Positions 10,601 to 22,245 of a stretch of DNA of 64,000 bases are shown here, in pieces (position 1 is the stretch's first letter; every line of letters begins with the position of its first letter). The DNA lies in the NCBI GenBank assembly GCA_006937955.1, contig SSNP01000025.1, positions 275,766 through 339,765 on the forward strand, in the 5' to 3' direction. Position numbers and translations under genes: made by a program. Below the pieces are notes generated by a model that worked only from the letters and a program-made list of their open reading frames with translations, had not been told where the DNA came from and did no database searches. The DNA comes from Pachypanchax playfairii (lineage: Eukaryota > Chordata > Actinopteri > Cyprinodontiformes > Aplocheilidae).

Positions 10601-12799
10601 ACCTTCCTGCAGGGGGGATTCTTCTGACTGTATGTACAGTATCTGTACAAAAACCTATAAAATGTTCTTCTACTATATGTTTCTTGTGTTTTTGAGTTCA
10701 TTGTATCAACTAATTAATTGTTTTTATCAGTTTTTCTTTATTAGTTTGAATCATATATTATATTTTCTTTAAACGCTTCATTTAGAATTGGATGTTTAAT
10801 TGTATATTTGTATTTGCATAAAAAGTACTTGTAGTATTTTACACACCACACCATTAAATTATCTCTTTTTCCAGACTTCCTTTTTTGCAGATAATACAGA
10901 ACTGTTTTACATCCCATCAGGAATTATATTTGATATAACAACAGGTAAACAAAATGAGTAGAACTAATCCATGAAGCTAAGTCCTATAATCGATGTCACA
11001 TCAGAGCAATAGACTGTAACTCATCGATTTACAGCACATGTCATAATTACGGTGTCACTTTGAGTTGTTTAAATAATCCAATCACTGCAGCTATCTATGC
11101 TGTCACCCTGCTGTGCTGCGCAAACTGTCGATGGAGGTGACAGCTCATATTTTGTACAATATGTCTACAGGCTGTGTCACAAAATTTTTAAGTGACTCAC
11201 TGTGGCTTTACAATCAGCGATGCATTGGTGACAGACTCACACAGTCTCCCACAAACCAGACAGATTTTATCCAAGTAAATGATACCTCATATCGAATCAG
11301 CTCCCGTATGGGAGACAGCAAATCACCCTGGAGCACCAGAAGGGTGAATTTCAAACTCTTTGGCTTGTAATTTTCTTTAACTTTGGGATCAAGATCCATC
11401 CTTGCAAGCATTAAACTCATCAGAGTGCTAAAGAATCGCTAACTTTTTGAACTGAAGACCATCATTTTCTTTCCAGTCTTCTTCAAGGCAGCATTAATCA
11501 TGCATAGGGAGAGCAGCTCTGATTATGACCTTGGCTTTAAATTGTAAGCAAATCATCGAGGCCTTCATCTATAGGCACTGGAGCATATTTATGGAACAAA
11601 ATGAAAAGATTTTTTTTTACAGCTAAATCAATTTGGCAGCACACAAAGCTCATATTTCAATGCACCCAGAGTCTGAATTCTTTCTAGCCATCAGCTTTGA
11701 CCTCGCTTGTGGTTAAAACCGCTCGTTCTGCATTGTTATTTCCTCTGCAGAAATCTCTGTGCTTGAAACTGTTCCATCAGTGACTGAATTTTGCAACTGA
11801 TTTCAATAATGTCCCCTCAGTCCCATGTCCTTTTCTTTTTTTTTCTGCTTGATTCTGTTATTTTAATTTGTGAAAAGGCTGTGATTGAACTTTAAAGCTG
11901 CAGCCTGTGATATTACACATTTCAGTTTTGCACTTATGGGGGATATAATAGCGTGCTGACGCTCACCATCATCTCTGTGTTTGCATTAAAGACGGGGGCC
12001 ATCCTGGAGGGCCTTTTGATTGAGATTTGAAGTGAGTCACTTTACATTATTCACTGCATTACAGTCATCAAAGCTACTGTTTGCTTTTGCAAAGCATATT
12101 ACAAATTCCCTCTTTATACCTCGAGCTTGTATTAATCAGAACCCACTTGTCTCTGTGTACAGTCTCTACAGTTTTGCTGTTTCACTGTCCAAAGCAACCT
12201 CTCGTATGTTATGTTTGAGAGAATAGACCTGAAATACCCCCTTAGTTAGCTGGGATACATGAAGGGGGAATATTTTCTATTTAAAATCTGCCCTTGGCAA
12301 TGTCATGCAAGTGTTGCCTGCAAACTGTGTAAAATAACTAAACCATGTGGATCTCAGCATGCCCTTCTTCTTCCACTGTGAAAGGAAACAATCTAACGTA
12401 GCCGAGTCCAACATCCTCCAGCTTCCCATGAAAAGTTTGAATCTGACGTTCCCTGTGGGGGGAGCAGTGTACTCACCTGACATGTGAATTAAATTTGGGG
12501 CAAACAAAGCACATCTCCTGCGTCTCCGTTTGCAGGGAGTATTCTGCTTCTGTTTCTTCCATTTTCAGTTTGTGATTGCTTAAAAATTCCCTACTTGATG
12601 CAGCTTTAAACACTGTCAGACTTGAACACGGTATTTATTTGAACACGAGCAGCTTTTTCGGAGCAGAAACTGCAACCTGACATGTGATAAGGAGCTTCAT
12701 ATTGACGAGTCATCTGCCCCTCTTTTTTTCCTCTTATCGTTGCATCATCATCATCATCACTGGCCCTCTTCCATTAAGAGAGCCATTCCTGCAAAAGCA
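7668..12799. other. intron 1, proximal part: no recognisable feature
   Basis: This is AT-rich intron. ORFs such as 8828-9115 and 9116-9376 are short and show no protein signature. No transposon boundary is recognisable by eye. Confidence 0.5.
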
Positions 12800-13020
12800 T
12801 AGATAGTAAGTGGCTTGTATTTGTGAAGCAATTTTCTAGTCTTACTGACCACTCAGAGCACTTTTACACTACATGTTATATTCACCCATTCACACACTCA
12901 AACACTATGATTTGGGAATCGAGGGGCTACATGGGGATCAGAGTCTTGTCCAAGGACACTTCAACATGTGGAGGAGATCCAACCACCAACCTTCCAACTG
13001 GAGGATGAGCCACAGGCAAC
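12800..13020 (+). repeat. dispersed teleost repeat (family B)
   Basis: Motifs in order: GTGGCTTGTATTTGTGAAGC, GAGCACTTTTACACTACATG, TTCACCCATTCACACACTC, TCTTGTCCAAGGACACTTCA, ACATGTGGAGGAGATCCAAC, CACCAACCTTCCAACTGGAG and GATGAGCCAC. This is the same family as 5737-5934 and lies within intron 1. Confidence 0.75.
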
Positions 13021-13720
13021 CAAATTGGACCCCCCAGATCAAACTGCTGTTGTGTCATTCAAAATCACACTGTGATATTTCCTTAAAAACACAAAGATAA
13101 AATGAAGCTCACGGTTTGCTCCACTGCTCTGCTGCCCTACTTGTTTAGCTGCAGAAGATCACAGAGGTTGTAGGAAGCGTGTAGCTCAGGGTCAGTCAAA
13201 CATCTGCTTCGCTCACCTGGTGTCCTATTACATGATACCTTCTGCGCTGCACATGTCAGGTGGTGTTAAGGTAATGAGATGCATTTGGCCGTGGCTGCCT
13301 TGACGAGCATATGTTCAGTCGAGTAAGATTGCTGTTTGATGTCATCCTGCGCTGCTAATAATGGTGAAAGCTGTGAGATTAAAACAGACACTATAGGAAG
13401 GTTAATTCAGAGCACCGAGGTCATCCATGAACACGCTGGATTACCATTTTCATTTGTGGGACTGTGTTTAAGAGTTTATTTTTAAGGAAAATCAAAATGT
13501 ATTAAGACTGAGTGGAGACTAACTTAATTTAGAGCGACTCTGGTGGTTAAATGATTAAGAGAAGGATTGTTGAAGCAATGACAGAAAAAGTATTTTGAAA
13601 GAAACTCTGAAGATGTCCTCAACATTGTCTTTTTGGTGGACCTATGCGTTAGGAAGAATTAGCAAAGTACATTTAATTTATGTATGACTGACTCATACAT
13701 ATCTGATACTTTGTTGTGTT

Positions 13721-13964
13721 CTACATGCATGAGTTTTCTTTGGGGACCCTGGTTTCCTCCAACAAACCAGAAACAGGATGTGTTAACAGGCAGCTCTAAA
13801 CTGGCTTTAAATATGTGTGTGTGTGCTGTGATGGACTAGTGACCATTCTAGGGTATAACCTCACCTTACCAGCCTCATTAACAGGGACAAATGAGGATGG
13901 ATGGATGGATGGATGGATGGATGGATGGATGGATGGATGGATGGATGGATGGATGGATGGATGG
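13721..13964 (+). repeat. 5'-truncated SINE-like copy ending in a (GGAT)n array
   Basis: It lacks the pol III head and starts near CTACATGCATGAG. The body has GGACCCTGGTTTCCTCCAAC, GCAGCTCTAAACTGG and TGTGATGGACTAGTGACC. It runs into about 17 tandem GGAT units (13895-13964). This family often ends in ATGG repeats, so the array probably grew from the element's tail. Confidence 0.75.
13895..13964 (+). repeat. (GGAT)n microsatellite, about 70 bp
   Basis: About 17 uninterrupted GGAT units, the expanded tail of the SINE-like copy. ORFs on both strands across it (WMDG and IHPS repeats) are artefacts. Confidence 0.95.
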
Positions 13965-16318
13965 TTTGTGATACTGTTGAGTGAACTATTTCTGGCTTCA
14001 TAGAATTTCTAATTGCACTTAAATTAATGCTCATCAGCTCTATAGGAACTTTCTTCACTTCACCCGGAGGCTGAGAGTGTGTAATTAAATGTTGCAGAAA
14101 AAACTGGTTCTGCTGGCTATAAACAACTGATCCAAATACTTGAAAAAGAACTTTGGATCCATTTCTTCACCCTTCAGTTTGACCATCTTCTCTCCAGGTC
14201 CTTGAAAGCAGCAGCTACAGCTTGTAGATCTTCTCTGTCCTGCAGCTGCAGCTGTAGAAGGTGCAGCTGGAGTCTCTCTGCATTATCGTCATCTTGAAAA
14301 TTAGAAGCTTTACTACAAATTTCCAAGCAGATGTGATGATCAACACACAGAACTTTTGAGATATTGGACCTCTGCCACTTATATTCCCTAACAAAATGTG
14401 CTGACTGCTGGAGGATCGTCATAACAACAACTTGCTGTGAGTTGCGCGTGGAGTGCCGTTCACACTTCTTAAGACAGTAACTTGCGTTAGTGAGTAAAAG
14501 TTACTCATGCGGCAGCCATACCAACTTCTTGTAGGAAGTGCCTGCCTCCATGAATGTTCTTGTACTCCAGATTTGGTAGAAAACGGGGGATTCATATGAA
14601 CAATGTGTTTTTATGGGTCATCGTGACTAAAACTCAAGCTTGGAATCCAGTTTCATAAAAAATGTTAATATATTTAATTTGTGTTTTGATTTTCTGTCCT
14701 GCAGTCTCAATAATAATTTCTGTAAAAAAAAAAAATTTACCTTATATTTATTTATTTATGATTTTGTGTCTAACAAGAATCTTGATAATGTGCTTCACCT
14801 TTAACAGCTGTACATATAAACAATGAATTCAAATACTTGGGAGATTTATTGTTAAATGCATGATCACATTATTTCTTCACAAAAAAAAAAAAAGGTATTT
14901 CAATCAACAGAAAACTTGTGTAAACAGAGTAGATCGATGGTGTTGAGTTTGGTTCCTTCCTAATTACATTTTAAAATTTGATAACTGCAGTCACTACAAA
15001 TCAATTTTGACTGATCTGTCCTGTGTCCTGTTTCCTTTTCAACCTCAGAGAAATCTTTTGCCGGGTTCATATTTTTTTTATATCTACACGATTGTCATGT
15101 TTTCAAAAAAGGCTCCTCATTCACAAAACTTTATTTGAGAGAGAAACATATGGCCAGGAGAAGAAAATCACTTAGACCTGCTGCAATATTGTAACGTTAG
15201 TGTGGTGATTAGAGTCTGATTAGAAAACTGATTAGACTCAATGCCAAGATGTTTAGACTGGAGCGACACAGTGGGGGCTCCTCTCTACAGCTGGATCATT
15301 ATGAGGAATAATACAAAATACAACACATTTCAAAATGAATAATTAACTGCACACACTGTACAAGAAGTTTAATTTTTAATACATACAGGGTACGACTCTA
15401 TTTTGCACAGTTGCTTTTTGCTATAAAACACTCTAAAACATCACTTCTGTCCTTATAGCAGCCCACGAATAATTACAATCTATAAAGGAAGATTGTTTTA
15501 ATATGGAAATGGAATCCGTGTCATAGCTCATTCAGTGCGGCCTGTCATATAATTTTTATGGCAAATCCCCTGAGGAGAAGCAGGAGAAGCAGAATGTTTC
15601 ACGCGAGCTTTCAGTCTGGGTTCTATTGGATAGAAGCAGTGCAGAGCTGTGTTTAATGTTATTACCTATTAAATCTGATCAAAGTATTTTATCAGTGGGT
15701 TCTAACTACTGATGCATCTGCACAGTCTTAATTAAAGAGACAAACCTGAGAACAGATACGCTTGAATAGATTGTACCTTCTATTAGATAGTACAACTGTC
15801 TGAAGAAGAAACTGTTGTAGGTGATGAGATTCACTGTCTGTTTCCAGGGTTTGCAAGTCTAATGTGTCTGTAGTTTAATAACCGTATCATGTCCGCCAGC
15901 TTTTAGCCCTGCAGTGACGCACCGTGACTCAGGGGAACATTGTGCATTAGGACTCCAGGCAGCGTGTGGATACACAGGTATTAAGATATTCCTTCTCTGT
16001 AAAATCCAACACGTTGTTTCAGTTAAAAAAATTCAGTGAAAAAGCTGCTGTGATAAATTAATGATTTTTTTATGTTTGTTTTTACATATTAAAACAGAAG
16101 TCCCTGAGATCATTTACTGTTATACAGCCATAAAGTGGGCAGGCTGAAGTTTGTCTGTCTTTACTGCAACAAATTAAAAAAGCCACACAAATAATCTAGA
16201 AAAATCCAGAAAGAAACAGAAAAATATTTAAAGGGTTTTATGCATGTCATACAGTAAATACAATCATTGTCTCAAAATCTGCACATCAGATATTAACCAG
16301 ATTAATGATTTTCAAGTT
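13965..16318. other. intron 1, middle part: no supported feature
   Basis: An 82-codon minus-strand ORF (14174-14422) contains a leucine/glutamine-rich stretch (LQLHLLQLQLQDREDLQAVA) that might be an old transposon-derived fragment, but I cannot assign it. Confidence 0.4.
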
Positions 16319-16618
16319 GGGGCTGCAAGTTGGTGCAGTTGGTAGAGCTAGTGCCTTGCAGTGAGAAGGTCCAGGGTTTTCTATGTGTGGGTTTTCTGCA
16401 GGGACTCCAGCTTCCTACCACAGACCCAAAATATGCATGAGGTTAATTAGTAACTCTAAATTGTCCCTGTGTGTGAGTGGTTGTCCATCTACATATGTCC
16501 TTGTGATGGACAGGTAGCCTGTCCAGGTGTGACCCTGTCTCTCATCAAGTGACTGCTGGAAATAGACACCCGCTCCCCATGACCCTGAACAGAAATAAAC
16601 AGGTATAGAGACTAACTA
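16319..16618 (+). repeat. SINE-like copy
   Basis: The head GGGGCTGCAAGTTGGTGCAG and TTGGTAGAGC carries the A-box-like motif. The body has GGTTAATTAGTAACTCTAAA, GTGATGGACAGGTAGCCTGT and ACTGCTGGAAATAGACACCC. About 300 bp and near full length. No target duplication was identified. Confidence 0.8.
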
Positions 16619-19600
16619 ACCTTAGATTAGATTTTTTTTTTTAATCAAAGACTGATTAACAGGCTTTTACTACACTGCTAAGGCTGTTTCAGAATTTGAC
16701 TCATATTCCACATTAATTTTGACTGGACAAATCCAAATAAATCTCATTTTTAATGTAAAAACACTTGAATAAAACTAGAAACGTTCCTGTTCACAACACG
16801 AAATAAAACTGAGAGAGCGAAACTTGTTTGTGATCTTGATTAAAAATCCCTTGATGTGTAAACGTCAACATTATTTTTGGCTGATTTATATTTAACTAAT
16901 CATTTTAATCCTTTATTTGTTTCAACTTGCAAACTTTTTGTTTCAGTCTAATAGATTTATTTTAGTTACCTGTTTGAATCTGCAAATGACAGTTTAAGCT
17001 AACATCTAGTTATGTACAAAACGTTTATAAACTGACAGGACTTAAATGTTTATTTCAACATAACTAATGTAACTTCTGATACAACTTTTTTTCTTCAATT
17101 CAGCTTAAAACTGCGTAAAACATACATCTTTATTTTAAAGGTGTGTGTATATATCTAAAACCTCCTAAATGGCTTTTTAATCCACCATCTTGCCTGACTG
17201 ACTTTCAAAGACTTTTAACATAAATTACTTTTTTGGTTAGACAAAATTTTTATAGAAACGCCAATATGTTGTCAAACTAACAGAATATAAAGATGAAACA
17301 ACAAACAGACAAAAACCCATTTCACAGTGTAAATTTGTAGCTCTGTGATCTGTAATGTTTCTGATATGTACGTTTATCAGAGTCAAATCCCACTATTCAC
17401 TTCCAACATACAACGTTAATAAACAAAATACATAAGAGTAAACAACAACAGTACATTCTGACAATAATAACAGCAACAGCACAAAAGCTTTTCTGTCACT
17501 GAGAACCTTTTTTCCAGTGATTGTAGTCTAACAGCTGAGTTTGTTTGGATTGTTTCGTGTTTTGGATGAAGGTTATCAGACCACCACTCAGCACACAATA
17601 GCCAGTCTTCATTCCTGTGTCAGATTCTTGTTCTTTCTGACAGGATCCAGAACTCAGCGGTCAGCAAACCTCTTCCCTTTCTTCACACGGTCCTAGCTGT
17701 TGCAGCATTATGTGCATTTCATCATGTGAAATAGAGACAAGGCCGAGTGTCTCCGAGCTGCAGAGTGACAGGAACGCCTTGTCACATGAATTAGCTCCTG
17801 TACACATGATGGAGCGCTGGTCATGGCTAAGAGCACTTTAAAAAGCAGCTCCCCCACCCACACACACATATACACTCACACCCCCTGCTGTCTTTTCTCC
17901 TGCTTCAGGCTTACTGCATGAAGCCCATTCATCTGCTCAGTGTTAAAACACCACACAGAAAGCTGATATCTGGTGGCACCTCTGTCCTTTGAGCACCCAA
18001 CAAGTTTACAGGGAGTTGCCTCAGCAAAAAAGAAAGTCGATGGTGGGCTGAGTTGGTGGCAGAACGGCTGATGCATTGAAATAAAATTTGCATATCACCT
18101 TTTTATAGGAGTGATTTTGTTTTATGACTCCGAAGATTGCTTGAGGTAACAATTTTATGTAAAAACACTCTTGTGAGTGCCACTTAGTGCTGCACTCCAT
18201 AATCCATTAATTAAGATGCAGGTTGGTTCTGTGAGCAAACATTTGGTGACAAGAATTTAATGTAATAAATATTTTTAAGGAAGTCTCAACAGTCCCATCT
18301 TTGAAAAGGGATTCAGTAGGAATATTTCCTCTGTGGAACATAAATATCTATAATATGACTGTAAAGTCATTTCATTTCGAGATCTCTCATTGATGTTTAA
18401 ATGTCTTTATTGTAAAATATAGTTGAGTTTGGCGTCTAGGCTCCAAACCCTATGATACATGATCTTTCTGAGTATATCTCTACCCTTATCCCTGAACATG
18501 CTTCTCCACATGCCAGGAGGGAAGAACGTCATCGATCTCAGAGCCCATGGGAAGATTCTACAGTGAAAGAACCAGAGGCATGTACAGGCAGGATGTAGTG
18601 GCAGCATGGCATCGTGTCTCCATGACAGCAACAGCAGCATGAGAGAAGTTAAGCTGGATGTTTGCAGCTTAAATACACCGCCCAGACTGGAAGCTATTCC
18701 TGCTGGCTTATGTGGAGTGGGGGTGTGAGATCAGGTGTGAAGCAGCAGAGCAACTTCCTGGAGCTCACAGGCTTCACCAGTATAACTTAATAGATCTTCT
18801 GGTGTTCCTAAACCTAACACCTGACCTCTAACATCAACCCTCACACACGTGGGAGACGTCCAACTTTCAGGTTAGATGAACTTTAGAGCACCAAAATGGA
18901 GTTTTCAAACATATTATTGCATTGCTGAGGGAACTTCTATCATGACTTTCTCAGTGACACCAACAGTGACACTGTACACACACTCGATAGTAATTATCTG
19001 CTTAAATAGTTTTTATATGACAAAAAACAATAGGAGCAATAATTCATGAGTTTTAAACTTCTCTATCTTCCTGTACTGGTTGTACTGCAGTGCTGATATT
19101 AGCTTGTTTACAAACAAGAACAACAATCAGATATTTGGTTTATTACTTTTATATTTGTGCTTCTATGTAACTGCATTACAGACTTTTTTTTAGCTCCTGA
19201 GGCTGTTTTGTGACTTAGGTGGCCTATCTTAAAAAAATTGTGTTTTTTTGCTTGTTTTTTGTCACATTAGTTAATGATACAAAAAATAATTGGATTTTTG
19301 ATTCATCAGCAAAATAAATCAAATACAGCAAAAATAAATTGGAGTGAAACAGTGAAGTGAGTAAAGTGAAACAGTTTGTATGACTTCTGAACAAGTTTTA
19401 CAAATAAACGGAATTTAATCTTTCTGAATTAGATTTAATGCATCATGATTTAAAGATAAAGTTTATTGAGACAATGAAGAAACAGGATTTTTTTTTTCTA
19501 CTCTACACTGGAGAAGTGATGAATGTTTCTACCTGAACTGCTCACTGAATTAGATGTTTTCAAAACTCTTAGGGCGCAATATGAAGTGACGGAGATAAAT

Positions 19601-20980
19601 GCAACAACAAAAAAAAATTTAAGAAGTTTTCTTTAAGTCAGTTTTAAAAGAATACAGGAAAATGAATCACGAATAAGCAAATTTCGATCCTTCTGTCACG
19701 ACTTAATTTAACCAGCCAAAGCAGGAAGTAGAAGGTCGAAGTGTCGTCAGAAATCCTTTCCAGATAATGTGTCAGTGAAATGTGGCCTCTGAAATGTGGA
19801 TGTCACAGCACTGTTCAGGTAATTTTATGAGTCATTTGTGTTGATCAACAACCCTTTCAACCTTTGCTGTTATTGCTTTCATTTCATGGTCACTTAATGA
19901 ACCTTTCTGAGTGTTTTGGACAGACTAGAAACAGCAGAGTGAAGGGACAATGATCAGTGAATGCCAAGGATTGGTCTTACATAAACTGCAGCACAGACTC
20001 TTCTCTATTCCACCGTCCCTCAGCTGATTTAATTTCATTTCACTGTCAGCCTGAATTGCTCTCACTGACAGCTTTCAACGCAATATGGAAGAGAAGAAGA
20101 GACATTTGTTTCTTTTTCCAGCTCATTACAAAAGTAAAAGAAATCTCCACCACCTTTTCCTGGGTTTTATGGCTCAATTTTGATTAAAAACCAATGTGAT
20201 ACTCCGCAAACTCTAATTGTTTTGACATTTATTTAAACAAAATCTTTTCTTGCAGTCAGAATTATTGTTGTCTCATTATGATTCTGATGTTCAACTGCAG
20301 TTCAGCAGGTTATTGATTGGTTTTCTGCATTCCTGTATGAGACTTCAACAAGCCGTTGATTTGAAATGACGAATCTGATATGGCAAATGAGTCATCTACA
20401 CTTCAAAATGTGTAAAAGCAGCACAAGCCTCGAGCGCTATATTGTAATTAAAGCTTGTTTATCTGAGAAAACACAAGACTATTAACATCTAATAAGTCCC
20501 TCAAACATACCAGAAAGGTCTAAGTTAAAAAAAACAAACAATTAAATGTGTTCCCTTGGGTTTCCAAACAATTTAGAGAAATATAACTGCCACCACAATA
20601 AGTGCTGAGTGAAACTGTTTCAAAAGGCTTTTCACAGGGTTCGTTTAATAAATGTAAACACTGAGATCTCATCTTTTGTAGGCCTGCAGCAAACAGAAAG
20701 TTTCCACTGTGAATCATCAGTAATGATTATTGGAGGTATGCACGAGCACAGCTGCAGCTTCGAGGACAACGCTCATTGCTTCAGAGACCTTGAGTTTAAC
20801 CTGTACAGGTTCATGTCTGAGCACATGGGCAGCTCCAAATTCATTAAAGAAATTAATTTGAACTTGATGGTTGTTTTACATGAACTTGGAAAAAATGACA
20901 AATTTGATCTTTTTATCATTCTAACTGCCCAAAAAAGAGCTGAGAATTTTTTTTCATTCTTATTTTAAAGGGTTAATAAA
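16619..20980. other. intron 1, distal part: no supported gene
   Basis: The 119-codon ORF at 20609-20968 (+) has no recognisable domain and is of a length expected by chance. Confidence 0.45.
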
Positions 20981-20984
20981 AAAA

Positions 20985-21240
20985 GACATGCCAATTACAG
21001 CTGAAAATATTCTCATAAAATGAAAATGTATCTAATTACAGGCACTAATTCGGAGTTTTTCTCGTCCAATTAGTTACCTAATAGTTTGTATTGCTTTTGG
21101 AACTTTGCAGTAATTGTCTGTGGTTGGACAGAATTGTAATTGTAGCTCACAAATAACCGAGTTTTGGGGGAGTTAAACATCTCTATGAGAAATTCTGTTC
21201 ATTTGCAGTCTCAGTGGAGCCTTTCTTGGCTTGAAAATTG
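20985..21240. promoter_or_regulatory. candidate intronic enhancer: cluster of homeodomain-like TAAT sites
   Basis: Within about 150 bp there are TCTAATTACAGG, CACTAATTCGG, CCAATTAGTTACCTAATAG, GCAGTAATTGTC and GAATTGTAATTG. Homeodomain proteins bind such TAAT/ATTA cores. The block is non-repetitive and lies 0.9-1.1 kb before exon 2. In 63% AT DNA some TAAT cores occur by chance, so this is only a candidate. Confidence 0.25.
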
Positions 21241-22069
21241 GACTGTCAGAGAAGCACAGTGGCCAGCAGTCTCCTCTCTGCAATCCAAGTCACATATTAT
21301 TTCTGCCTGTGGTATGTGTTTCCTTAACTCATTTCACTAGCCAAAAAATCCAACCAGTTAACTTCAAATATTTAAAAATGTAGTGTGGGATTTGCTTCTG
21401 TGGCACATGTGAAATTGAAATTCTGAACACAGGAAATCTCGGTCTCAAATTGTGTGAGGTGCTATTTTTACCAGGAGGAGGTAAAGCTTCGATTTCCTTT
21501 TGATTATTGTTTCAACCATCCGCATCTACCGTTTTCTGATACCTTGCTGCTTATAAATATCATTACGCTTCCTCCACTTTGGCTCCTGATGGAGAGAAGT
21601 TTTTAATCACTGCAGGTCATACACGTTCACATTAGCTGCCTGAACAAATCAGAGCCAGTTCCATGTTGTGTCTCATTATTTATTATATTGATTTGTGCTT
21701 TTTTTTTTTTTTTTTTTAATTTGCTTTTGTATTTAGTTCGTTTCAGGTCATGGTGTTGTTGATTGTTTACCTGCTGTTATGACTTACAAAATGAAGCACT
21801 TCCTCTTACAATAATGGTGTTGAATTGTGATTTACAACGTATTCCCATGAATAGAAAACATTTTTATAATGTATTAAAAGGAAAGTGTTCTGATTTACTG
21901 TCTCTGAAGCATCAAACTTCCTGAAAATTCTGGACTTTTTTTTTAAAAACTATTTACCATCCATGTCAAACAGGTTTTGTACAAACACTCTGTCTGTTGT
22001 TTTTACCTTCAAACACCAGTTGCTTTTCTGTTACATGTTAATTACAAGCTTATTATGCTAATGTGAACT

Positions 22070-22095
22070 GTTTTCCTCTGTCCTATGTCTGGCAG
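22070..22095 (+). promoter_or_regulatory. tafa5: splice acceptor of tafa5-like exon 2
   Basis: A pyrimidine-rich stretch (TTTTCCTCTGTCCTATGTCT) runs into GGCAG. The cut after position 22095 gives G|GC (glycine) across the exon 1-exon 2 junction and restores the family sequence EGQLA. Confidence 0.85.
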
Positions 22096-22245
22096 GCCAG
22101 TTGGCAGTGGGAACCTGTGAGATAGTGATGCTCAATAGAGACAGCAGCGTTCCCAGACGGACAATCGCCAGGCAGACTGCCCGCTGTGCCTGCAGGAGAG
22201 GCCAGATCGCCGGCACCACCAGGGCGAGGCCAGCCTGTGTAGACT
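22096..22245 (+). CDS. tafa5: tafa5-like coding exon 2: conserved N-terminal half of mature protein
   Basis: This exon is 150 bp and phase 1 at both ends, with acceptor CTGGCAG and donor T|GTAAGT. It encodes QLAVGTCEIV, then a block with PRRTIARQTARCACR and GQIAGTTRARPACVD. Against human TAFA5 from memory I count 5 differences in 49 residues. It carries four of the eight cysteines (TCE, RC, AC, ACVD). The stretch MLNRDSS replaces the CC-containing segment of TAFA1-4, which is diagnostic of TAFA5. TAFA5 is a secreted, mainly neural protein with proposed receptor-modulating roles; that function comes from the family, not from this sequence. Confidence 0.97.

Noticed and set aside
13815..14058. 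ORFs with WMDG or IHPS repeats
   Set aside because: They are translations of the (GGAT)n array.
14174..14422. Minus-strand leucine/glutamine-rich ORF as a transposase-associated protein
   Set aside because: Low-complexity CAG/CTG-rich sequence explains it, and no transposase motif is present.
20609..20968. 119-codon + strand ORF in intron 1
   Set aside because: No domain, no splice context and a length compatible with chance in this much AT-rich sequence.
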